A stretch of 64,000 bases of DNA from Pseudovirgaria hyperparasitica (Eukaryota > Ascomycota > Dothideomycetes > Acrospermales > Acrospermaceae). A program made the position numbers and the translations under genes. Of the stretch, positions 23,990 through 35,269 are shown one piece after another. Under the pieces are notes generated by a model that ran no database searches, had not been told where the DNA came from, and saw only the letters and a list, made by a program, of their open reading frames with translations. The DNA is taken from the NCBI RefSeq assembly GCF_010093815.1, contig NW_022985558.1, positions 1,341,459 to 1,405,458 of the forward strand, given 5' to 3'. Positions within the stretch are counted from its first letter, which is position 1; each line of letters opens with the position of its first letter.

Positions 23990-24884
23990 TCACGATTTCG
24001 AAGCCTGATCCCTGTACTTGTTGATAAGACGCCTCATCTCATGGCGTCCCTTATCGGCATCTATATCACGCCCGACCATACTCATACTGATTTTCTTCTT
24101 TGAGGGCACCGTCAAAAGCCTGTTAAGCAACAGGTGCTTCATAATCAAGCACACGAACACACCGCAGTCACTGCCGTTGTTCTGTATCGGCGCGTCCTCC
24201 ATGTTGATGAATTTGATGTGCTTGTTGATAAGGCGACCCAAGTTTTGGGTAACTTTTCCTGCTTGCACAATGTTTTCGGTACCCAGCGAATCATAGTGGA
24301 AAGCAACTTGATCGATAGTGGAGACCAAGAGCAAAGACCAGTGCGAGCCCGATTCTGCCTCAGTAACGTCCTCGCTGTTATTTACTGGGAGAAACACATG
24401 GGTCGTCCTGGTGAAATCAGGCAGATTTGATTTGAGCGTAAGCGGGTCCGGGGTCTTTCGAAGTAATTGTGCCATGGAGGGCCGTAAGAGTGATATCGTG
24501 GCTTGTGGGTATTTTGACAGCTCTTCTCTCTCCAAGTATTCCTCCCAGAAGGAGATGACCTTCGACATTGTTACTATTTTCCTGATCTCCGTGCGGGCAG
24601 AATGTACGAACCTCATCCGTAAGCCAGTCATCTTTTATGCTATTGTAATCTCTTCGAGTCACTGGATCGTATCAGTGGACCACACGGGAATCTCGTGTCG
24701 AATGATACTTGGGAGAGGGTTGGCATACATTTGACGTCATTATAGATGAGATATGCTTCGGATAGCTCTTTATCAGACAGCTGGTCATTGTTAGGTGTGT
24801 GACTTTAACATTACGCGATGTGAAAGAGCTCACCGTATCGCGCAATCGGTTCGAGACGCGGCCGCCGAAAGGATGGAAGGACAT
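23990..24884 (-). CDS. NEDD8-specific protease, C48 family (NEDP1/SENP8-like)
   Basis: Four exons on the minus strand, 24884-24834, 24780-24729, 24661-24612 and 24559-23990, give 240 aa with consistent phases. The last intron carries a TAGTAAC branch site and its removal joins WLTDE to VISFWEEYLE, the family's substrate-binding segment. The papain-like Ulp1/C48 catalytic residues are H124 (GSHWSLLLVS), D141 (HYDSLG), Q177 and C183 (NGSDCGVFVC). The short length, lack of a long N-terminal extension and WLTDE...FWEEYLE segment favour the deneddylase branch (NEDP1/SENP8, Nep2) rather than Ulp1/Ulp2 SUMO proteases. It would remove Rub1/NEDD8 from cullins or other targets. No neighbouring gene suggests a linked pathway. 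Confidence 0.85.
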
Positions 24885-26621
24885 AGTAGTAGTGGGACTG
24901 TGTAGTAAGTTTCGTAGAGGTGCAGCGAGGCGGATATATAAAGATGCAGTGAAGAGAGGTAGCGCAGGAGACAAATTAGAATGTGCCAGTCCAATGAAGC
25001 ATCAAGCCTCATGTACGAATTGTATCCTCAGAGGACCAGCGTCGTGTAACGACAAGGCAGCATTCAATCATTCACTCGTCGCGCGGGCGGCGTCGCAACG
25101 CTTTGAGGCGTGCGGCCGCTGTCTAGGCAAAACCTCGGCTGTGGGCGGGGGGCACGACCACTGTCAATTGAATGACCTGGACCGCCCTTCCACGATGTCC
25201 ATTGTAGCTTTCATGACACAATCATTGATATTATCACCAAGAGGCATGCCCTATAAGTCATGTGATGACAAAATGGGATGAGACAGGGTCCAACGTCAAC
25301 CTATTCGCGATCCACTCCAGGATGCATACAGTAGGGATCGACATCATCCGTGTTGAAAGAAAGGATGCTGAAACCCTTTCTCACATATGGTCATTAGTTC
25401 CACCCCTGACGTCGGTACTTCTCACTCCATTTACTTGGCCTGAATAGAAATATATATATATATGCCACCTCATCATGGGAGACGCAACAAATTACAAGGG
25501 ACATCTGCCATTTTTCGGCCTGATGTTATTAAGCGAAAAGAACCGGAAGAAAGGAGACGTCATCATTGAGATATGGAAGACATGCATATGTCAAGAGGTG
25601 TCCGGTCATCTGAAAGCCTGTCAATTCAGTCGCTTCCCGGGTAGATTGTGTTCAAGCTTTACGTGTTCAAGTCATATATCGGACTTTTTAAGGGGTCGTC
25701 GTTACCTGCTGGCATATTGCACTCGAAGCAGCACTCAACACCACAATCTTTGTGTATGCACTTGTCTGCTGATCCCGGATTTGTACTCACGTATCTGAAA
25801 TATACGTCGCTGGCTTCGACCTTGCGGAGTCCTGGTGCATTTCATAGAAGTATTAATAGCGCATCTGATCGTACCGATCTACAAAGCATGGAGTCGAAAG
25901 CAGCCGCGACCCATTGCCCGGTTCTATTCTCGACGTTTAGAAGTAGCATAGATAGATTGTCGACATACAAGAAGGCAAAGCTGTATAGTTTGGGCCCACC
26001 TTTAGAAGCACCATCACTATGGATTAGTTCCGCCCAGACCTTGCGTTACTTAATGAGCAGAACACGTCTGGTCTCATATAATGCTTGTTATTCGGTTAGT
26101 AATCGAGTGGACTTCGCTATCCGGTCAGATTGTGACTACGTTTGGCTAGGCAAACCACTGGTCTTGTCATAAAACAAACGAGCAGACAACATGACCTTCA
26201 TGCCAAAAAACATACCAGTGAAATAGATTGTGTCTAACATGATATGTCTTTACAGAAGGAACGACACGTACAGCCGCATGCTGTGGACACAGAAGGTGTG
26301 TTGTAGTGCAATGATACTTCAGCCTGGAGCGTATTATGGGAAGGTGATATGTGAAACACGGTTCCTTACGCATTACTCGAGCTAGTACTTTAAGACTCTC
26401 CTCTTTGGTATATCAATGCCCAGCCTACCATTCCCACGATCTTCTCAGGCTCCAACTGTCACCATCACTTCTCTCAAAGTCTATCTATAATCCATTTACA
26501 TCGCAACTCTACACCCTCATTATACCTGTCGAACATTGTGCCATCAATACCAATTGACGACTTCACGTGCTATGGTCTGACCCTCGATAGCAGCGACAAG
26601 CATCTAAAACATTTCGAAGAA
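24885..26621. other. Intergenic, mostly unassigned
   Basis: 1.7 kb. A 174-codon frame at 25648-26172 (+) shows no domain or convincing start and is not accepted. A short TA-rich run lies at 25447-25461. The right end should hold the promoter of the gene at 26622. Confidence 0.5.
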
Positions 26622-27323
26622 ATGCATGGAGTCACACAAGTTTCAGGACGACCAAGAACGTCGATGAGTAGCCGGTACAGCCCTCTGCATGATCCGAGTG
26701 CTATCAAGAACGCATTTCCAAAGTTCCATGACCCACAACTCGTACCTTTATCAGCTTTCACCGCAACGGAAACAGCTTCTTCGCTCTGCGAATACTACGA
26801 CAAGCAACCGCCATCATTCAACATTACATGGCACTGGCGCTGCCATATGTGTTCCCAGATCAACAACCCAGTGTCCCTCTGTCCTAGATGCGATCATGAC
26901 TACGTTGGATGCAAATCGTGCTCCCGTGTATTTTTTCGACCTTGTTCACCAATACTCTGCCAAGAACATGGGTTTTTTGCCTCTACCGATGGGTTGTCTC
27001 TCATGATCGGCAGCAACGCACCTGCTCGACAGCATGATGAGGCGGGGTGCCGGAGAAGTAACAGGATTAAATTCGAGGAGTCCACGCATAATGAGATAGA
27101 AAAAGTAAGATCAGAGAGCCAGACGGTTCCCTTTCCGGCGCCGGCTACGAGACGAAGGATAGACAAGACGCCGTCGAAACACAGAATGAAGGCTTCAATA
27201 AGAAGAATCGTGGACAAGATCCGTGGCTTCAAGGAAAAGTTCCATGAACGTAATGCTAACAAGAACGGTGGTGATACCGCTCTTTGGAAATTGAGGGTAC
27301 GCTACCAGGGTAGCCCCTTTTAG
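26622..27323 (+). CDS. Orphan cysteine-rich zinc-finger protein
   Basis: An open frame ending at 27323. From the first in-frame ATG (26622) it encodes 233 aa; the frame extends 28 codons upstream without an ATG, so an upstream exon is possible. The centre has WRCHMCSQINNPVSLCPRC, a Cys-x2-Cys-x10-Cys-x2-Cys pattern like a RanBP2-type finger, followed at once by CKSC and further cysteines (VFFRPC, ILC). The C-terminal third is basic (RRRIDKTPSKHRMKAS) and may act as a nuclear signal. I do not recognise the family. The frame is uninterrupted and compositionally unlike the flanks, which supports a real gene; function is unknown, with zinc-dependent protein or nucleic-acid binding the only reasonable inference. 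Confidence 0.55.
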   Translation: MHGVTQVSGRPRTSMSSRYSPLHDPSAIKNAFPKFHDPQLVPLSAFTATETASSLCEYYDKQPPSFNITWHWRCHMCSQINNPVSLCPRCDHDYVGCKSCSRVFFRPCSPILCQEHGFFASTDGLSLMIGSNAPARQHDEAGCRRSNRIKFEESTHNEIEKVRSESQTVPFPAPATRRRIDKTPSKHRMKASIRRIVDKIRGFKEKFHERNANKNGGDTALWKLRVRYQGSPF

Positions 27324-27474
27324 AGCGTAGCTTGTTCAATGTCTCGCCTATATCTGCTGAAGCTCTGAATCCTGATCGTGAAGGAATCAGGGTGACACAT
27401 GAGTGATAGATCAATTCTAACTTTATTCACCCAGATAGTGTGTCAAAACACTTGTTAGATCCGTGGGGTGGAAA

Positions 27475-27482
27475 CGTGCTTC
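27475..27482. repeat. Target-site duplication, left copy (CGTGCTTC)
   Basis: Eight bases directly abutting the left terminal inverted repeat; identical to 27988-27995 on the other side of the element. Confidence 0.9.
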
Positions 27483-27987
27483 CAGACTTCGGCACATAAA
27501 ATCCGAATCCATGCAAGCTCAATCTGCTCAAATATTCTAATAGAGAATACAAGCTCAATCCACGCCTCAAAAATGATTGCCAAGACGGTATAATTCTAAT
27601 CCGATTAGTTAGATTGCTTATGTTAGATTAAATATATAGGGTGTATATTTATTAGTCGATTTTAGTAAGGTTCTAGTAGTAAGTTTCTTATATATACGTG
27701 ACTCTATAGTCTAAAGGAGGTTATTTACGAGGAGACGTGTAATTTAAGGCCCTATATATACTTATATTAGTCGAATATATACCTAATAATGTCATGACTT
27801 AGCCACTTAGTCTCCCTATCTCCTTCCTAATCGGGTAATCTTATATGATATAAGCGATTTAATTTAATATAAGCAATCTCAATCTCTTAGCATAGATTCC
27901 AAGCTTAATCCGTACTTTTAAGGTAACTAATCGTACAATCCTAATCTAGGCACTCGGATTGTATCCGATTGTATATGCCGAAGTCTG
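27483..27987. mobile_element. 505-bp nonautonomous DNA transposon (MITE) with 8-bp target duplication
   Basis: The element starts with CAGACTTCGGCA and ends with its exact complement TGCCGAAGTCTG. The match continues inward with three mismatches to about 24 bp. It is flanked by identical 8 bp direct repeats CGTGCTTC. It contains no open frame of note and is very rich in A+T, especially TA, so it has no transposase and must have moved with help from elsewhere. An 8 bp duplication and a CAG terminus suggest the hAT superfamily, though the duplication does not fit the usual hAT nTnnnnAn pattern. The AT richness may reflect repeat-induced point mutation. The perfect outer repeats and target duplication point to a fairly recent insertion. 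It sits 29 bp beyond the last recognisable codon of a decayed MFS gene. Confidence 0.88.
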
Positions 27988-27995
27988 CGTGCTTC
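27988..27995. repeat. Target-site duplication, right copy (CGTGCTTC)
   Basis: Eight bases directly abutting the right terminal inverted repeat; identical to 27475-27482. Confidence 0.9.
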
Positions 27996-28023
27996 CGAGC
28001 ATGAAGATTAAGAGATCGCAAGC

Positions 28024-29192
28024 TTACGCGTCGATCAGATAGGTCGAGACACTAATTATCGTCGAAGATGCCATTCGGACCAGTGAGATGATCCAATGTA
28101 CTCTTAGATGGTTGGTCCATGCGAAGCCGAATAATAGACCAAGTGGAAGGACTATGGCGGCAGTCATCAATGGTGGAATGCGCGATTCTGGAGGCACGCC
28201 TTGACCGTGCTTCGAGATGATTTGGTAACGTCTCTCGTCAAAGGACAAGAAAAGAGACCCTAATATCGTGCCAAAAACAATTTCTAAGAAAGCGAGCCCA
28301 CCGATGCTTTGGCCCCAGCCCTTGCCATGCCCTTTACGATTGGTAAGGCGTCTATGGACAGATAGAAGATACCAGATATGAGCGCGAGGTCCCTGCTCAT
28401 AAGCAGCATGATCAGTCCTTGAAATAGTATGGCCTATGGTCTTGTCAGTGCCGTCTTGTAGAGTTTGAGTATGGATGTACTCTCCGAACCAGCTCTTGCT
28501 CTGACTCCATAGATTTTACCACTCATGACTGACAAGGCATCCGCCTTTTTTTTCTAATATCATGGGTGCGCATGTCTCCGATAGTATGAGTATACCAATC
28601 AACTATGTAAGGCCAATCAGTGCTGCGCTTGACCCTTGAACCCATCTCCAGCCAGCTGGATTGGAGAGAAATTCTCCAATGACTGGGTCGAGTGATTTTC
28701 CCAACATGATGACAGTTCCCAAAACGCACATCGGAAGACTACGCTGGCCTGCAGGATAAAGGTCTGGTATTACACTAGCTAGAGCCGTAAGAGCTGAAGA
28801 GCCACAAGCACCAGTAAGGAACCGGAGCACGACCAGAGATGGGAAGTTCGGCGAAGCAGCTGCATTGAAGCTCGTTGCAGCTGGAAATGTGACAACAAAA
28901 AGCAGCTGTCGACGATACAGTTCTGAGAGTGGACTCCAGATGAGCGGACCAATCGTGAAGCCAAACGGACCACTTCAGAGCTCTAGAGAAGAGCCAAGGG
29001 TTGTGAGGATCGTGCGAGGCCCATGAGACGGGACATGATCTGGTGAGAGTACCAGAGCCCTCGTAGACGGTCCCTGCAATGCATTCTGTGAACAGCACTT
29101 TGGTAATACTATTGTATGATGAACTGAAGGACCTTCAAATGGGTCATTGATGGTTATCACAGACACATTCGGTGTCTCCTTTGCTTGCGCCA
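28024..29192 (-). pseudogene. Decayed, 3'-truncated DHA1-type MFS transporter
   Basis: Read on the minus strand, MFS segments lie in order but in changing frames: a start at 29192 (MAQAKETPNVSV), a VSWASHDPHNPWLFSRALKW segment like the usual pre-TM1 motif, GFTIGPLIWSPLSELYRR with the following TM region down to ~28605, SETCAPMILEKK, then SFDERRYQIISKHG and two more hydrophobic stretches ending in STYLIDA. Frames change at least three or four times and stops fall between pieces, and the final membrane segments are missing. These features match the DHA1 family with the SPLSELYGRR-type motif. It is therefore a dead transporter gene. Truncation ends 29 bp from the MITE insertion, though cause and order cannot be decided. 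Confidence 0.8.
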
Positions 29193-29663
29193 TCAAGGAA
29201 AATGAATGGAAGAGGTGCAAAAAGGTGACGTTCAGCCTACATTGGTGCGCGACTTGAGGTTCAGGCTTGAGTACATCGGATCAGCCAGAACGCAGTTTCG
29301 AGTAATATTTTGTAATCCCTTTGTATTGCGCAGCCTATGTCTCACGATCATGTTAATGCTTATGTAGGACAGCCCAGTCGCTCCATGTCGTAAAGCATGG
29401 CTCGGTAAGCTGCGGAGTTGGTTCTGCATAACATTAAGAGAAATCTATAGCCTGGGAGCTATGGTCACCATGGAGTCGAGATAGATGCGGGCAATATCGG
29501 TGATCTCATATCATGAAAGACTATAAGAGCATCTATAACATAAGAAATGAAATAATTCTTAGCTATTCTCACAATGCTGTACAAGTGGTTGGGAGGCCAT
29601 TCCCACCCCCAACTGTCTATCACTTCCGCTCTTTTGCTGATCTGATTCTTACCATATACAGTT
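29193..29663. other. Intergenic between MFS relic and CYT1
   Basis: About 470 bp upstream of the MFS relic and downstream of CYT1. Nothing recognised. Confidence 0.5.
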
Positions 29664-30943
29664 TCACTGTCCTGGCTTGCGCTGCTGGTAAGGAGGGTTG
29701 TATACCAGCTTCCGTGTCTTGATTGGAGCCCACTTATACCTATATATTTGTCAGTAGTCTTGTACTTGTACTTTCAAGACTGAAGTCTCGAGAAAGGCAC
29801 GCGCAGCGCTTACCTCTTGACCCATATGCTGACTGCGAAAAGTACGCTAGTCACTGCGAGCACCTTCCAACCCATTTTCTTCCGTTCATCCATCTCGGGT
29901 TCGGCAGACCAGTTCAAAAATTCGACGACGTCTTTGGCCATCTGAGACGTGGTAGCTGGGGTTCCGTCTTCGTATTCAACGAGACCATCGTAGAGGACTC
30001 GTGCCATGGCAATGCCAGTTCCGGGAAAATAAGGGTTGAAGTTCAGGCCATCGGCGACTTGAGCACCTGGTGGTGGCTCCTCTGGGTACCCAGTCAATAG
30101 GCTGAAGATGTAATCGCAGCCTCCATGACGCGCCTTGACCATCAAGCTTAAATCTGGAGGCAGAGCACCTTGATTGGCAGCGCGAGCGGCTTCGTCATTC
30201 TTATATGGGCTTGGGAGGTAGTCAGATAATTTTCCGGGTCGCTTTTCAATTTCTCCCTCATCGTTTGGTTCGGTATCATATTCGTTCTCTTCAGCTAGTG
30301 CTTTGGCTTCGTCGACGGTCATGATGGTTCCGACAAGAGTTCTGTATGGAACTCGAGCAAGTGAATGGCAGGATGCGCAAACCTCGCGGTAGACTTGAAA
30401 TCCTCGTCGTAGCCTGGAAGTGTCAGATTTGGCCAGACGAACACTGTGCCATTACAAAACGTACGCTTGATGATCAAATGTCTTGTGCCATTTGGCGTGT
30501 TCCCAAGGATAGTGTGTGGCATGAAGACTAAGGGCTTGTGGTCAGCGAGTTCTCCATTTTTCAAGTATGGCGATCAAATGAAGTAGGACATATGTTGCTG
30601 AAGGATTTACTAACCCTTCTTCGGCCATCGTGGCCGCATTCAACTCTTTGCCGTAGAGATGCCAGTACCAGGCGACGGATCCAATGGCGAACGCGGTGGC
30701 AGCCGATGCGGTGGCGGTGGCTCTCCAGGCATCAGAGGCTTGTTCGGTAGAAGAGCTAGAAGAGGAGGCAGCGCGCTGGGGTAAAATCAATCAGTACGCA
30801 ACTTCGTGAAGATAACATCGGCGAAAGAGGTGATGCGTAGTCAAGCATGAAGTTTCGGTACATACTGAAGCTGGCTTTCCGGCCACATTGCGTGCGACAG
30901 GGCGCACAACACGCGCTGAGCGAAGACACGATCTCGCCAGCAT
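29664..30943 (-). CDS. CYT1: Cytochrome c1, heme protein of the bc1 complex, mitochondrial
   Basis: Five exons on the minus strand: 30943-30866, 30775-30615, 30527-30465, 30413-29814 and 29739-29664, giving 325 aa; all phases agree. Cytochrome c1 passes electrons from the Rieske protein to cytochrome c in complex III. The N-terminus MLARSCLRSARVVRP is a mitochondrial presequence followed by a hydrophobic sorting segment (AIGSVAWYWHLYG). The heme is bound covalently at C113 and C116 (CASCH, H117 axial), and the second axial Met lies in GTGIAMARVLYDG. The motif HYPWEHAKWHKTFDHQALRRGFQ and the C-terminal membrane anchor with VKRYKWAPIKTRK fit the family. Introns 51-90 bp. Intact, presumably an essential gene. 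Confidence 0.96.
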
Positions 30944-31384
30944 GGTGAGGTCTGACCTGATGATGCCCGGGGGACGAAATTGGGCGGATGCTGTGGGCAA
31001 TTGATGTCGAAGGAGGTTTTGGAGGAATCTTGGTAGGGAAAGAGCTCTCTCTCGTCAACCGGGGCTTGGCATCCTGATCTGATTAAGCGCCTTCTGATTG
31101 GCCGCAACTTTCCTCGGTGACCTCTTCGATGTTGGAATGCGATACGAACGCAAATAGTCATTTTCAAGATCCAATCAACCGTATATTGCCTGGCACTTAT
31201 GTACTTGTTTCATCGGTTTCATAAGCGTACTACGAATGGTTTTACTACATATCACTAATATACACGGATCTGCGAATGACAGCATCTTTCGGCTGACATT
31301 CCTTTGTCTTGAATACTTTCAACTGCAGTCAGAACCAGTGTTCTGCATGCGTTATGTCGAGCAAGAGTGTGTGTACTATCAGAC
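30944..31384. other. Intergenic, CYT1 promoter
   Basis: About 440 bp upstream of CYT1 (leftward) to the end of the TIM-barrel relic. No separate feature recognised. Confidence 0.5.
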
Positions 31385-32270
31385 TCAAATAGCGCACGCA
31401 TCCATAAGTTTCTGGCACGCGGAGCCATTGTTCACATAGTCCGTCCAGCAGTCCATGATCTCTCCTGGTACCATTTGGGCCACTGTCGAAGATCTCATAA
31501 AGAAACCATCTCTGAAACCTGTCTACAGTACCGCTTTCACGAAACCTACTATCAGTACGCAACCGCATTCAAATGTTAGAGGGCGAGAGTCATGGCCCCA
31601 TCTACACCTTGGACGAGTCTTACTTGGACCTGAATCTTTGCTGAACGGCTCCTTTGGCTTGCTTGTACGTATTCGAGATCAGAATCGGATAGATCCTGTT
31701 TTTGGAAAATGTCTTACTGAGATCCTCACACCTCGTCTTCCACGTGGCTTGGACGTTTCCAATGTCTTCGTGCGGTCCAGACTGAGATGTTGGATCTACC
31801 CACTTTCCTTCAGCCGACTGGAAAGTGTCCAGACTCGGCCTTTCAACTTGCTCTACGATAGCCCATACATTTTTCCAATATGGGGCATGCGTAGACCAGC
31901 GCCAATTCGCATAAGCAAAGTGAAGCCCATGTTTGGCGGGTAAATCACAGAGCTCGCAAAGACCATTGAATTATCGTTGGCGGTCAGTCCCAATCATCTC
32001 AGCTGATGTATGTGATGAACCAGACTATAGAGAGAGTTTAGTACGCTCGACGCGATGGAATCCATTTGTGCTCATACCTGAAGCAGGTCTGTGGCGATTG
32101 AGCCCATCATCTTAGTCACGAGCGCAATTGAACGTGTTTGTCCTTTCTACAGGGGCTCTTTATCCACCACTCAAATTTGGCAAGCGGTTGAGGCATCATC
32201 ACTTTCATTCCTTGGTATCAAGCTGAATCTCCAGGACAGTCCCAATAGTGCATGGGTCGTCATAAGCATG
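31385..32270 (-). pseudogene. Decayed xylose-isomerase-like TIM-barrel protein (sugar phosphate isomerase/epimerase type)
   Basis: On the minus strand, segments in family order occur in shifting frames: GMKVMMPQPLAKFEWW (~32195), a TDLLQ segment followed by a well-formed intron with GTATGA donor and TACTAAAC branch (~32019-32071), then FAYANWRWSTHAPYWKNVW, VERPSLDTFQSAEGKWVDPT, NRIYPILISNTYK (31640-31950), and WFLYEIFDSGPNG with ACQKLMDACAI at the end. These correspond to the fungal AP-endonuclease-2/xylose-isomerase fold proteins, which include 3-dehydroshikimate dehydratases and other sugar isomerases. The few residues normally between the RP and LDTF motifs are missing, and stops and frame changes occur between blocks, so it is not functional. 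The N-terminus was not found. The exact substrate class of the ancestor is uncertain. Confidence 0.72.
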
Positions 32271-34308
<2,038 letters not shown>

Positions 34309-35269
34309 TCTTCCAAGGCTGACAATTTTCCTTGTTTGTATACCTTGAACTGGGCGTTGAAGGGATGAAAAGTGGCTATCATGAATGCATTATGACACAC
34401 CTCTCTCGCTGCATCCTGTTGCCACTGTATATATCCTGCAGGCGCTCATTCCAGCTTACTCACAGGTGGGGGCGGGATCCATGTAAAATGTATATGGAAC
34501 ATGCAGCCCTGAAGGCAAACATCCTGGACGCCGTGAAGTTACGAGCCCCGCTCGCCTACCCCTGTAGCAATCTACATTTTGCATCCTTGTTCATCTCAAT
34601 CGGTGAAGAGATCCCGGAAGTGAGACCAGATGCGGGCATGCAGGAGTTCGAATCGAGAAGATCGGACTTACGTAAACGTATCCAGCAGCCGTGCCAGCAG
34701 TTGTTATGAAATGTTGGTGGCGTGTGCGTCGAACGCCTGATCCGTTCTCATTTATTGTACGGCGTGGGCTGCAATTGTGCGTTGTACGTTTCACGCCACG
34801 CTGTCAGGCGTGCGGCATGAATATGAGTGGCAAGAAGCAAATTACCATGGCGGGAACGCGGAGTCCGAAAAAGCCGGCCGTCCCAGGAGTCTGGAGAGTT
34901 GTGCGCCTCATATTCACTAGTGGTCGATCACGCGGCTCGGGCTTATTGTGGGGAACTGCACAAGCTAGCTCAGTATTCATGTAAATGTATATATGTATCA
35001 ATTTCGTAAATAGGGTGATGAGTAAGAAAATAGTACCGAGTGTAAGGTGCCCCTAAATTTACCGATGTGTTTTCACCGGACCGGCCAGTGCAAGACCAAC
35101 AAAAGAGATGAATGGATTGAAGCGAGTGACGAGGTTCTCATGAAGACATTAGGAAAATAAGTCTTGTGTGTATGCCTATATTTATTGACGCCAAGTCGTT
35201 TGCGCCGTGAATAATGATTCCAGTACGCCGGATGCTGTGCTTTGTAAAACTGACAATAAGCCGATGCGG
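34309..35269. other. Convergent intergenic, DAHP synthase / ABCC transporter
   Basis: About 960 bp between the 3' ends of two convergent genes. No gene recognised. Confidence 0.55.

Noticed and set aside
25648-26172. 174-codon plus-strand frame
   Set aside because: No domain, no good start context and no coding-like bias; kept only as an unassigned frame.
27483-27987. AT-rich stretch as a centromere or isochore fragment
   Set aside because: Its limits coincide exactly with terminal inverted repeats and target duplications, so a transposable element explains it.
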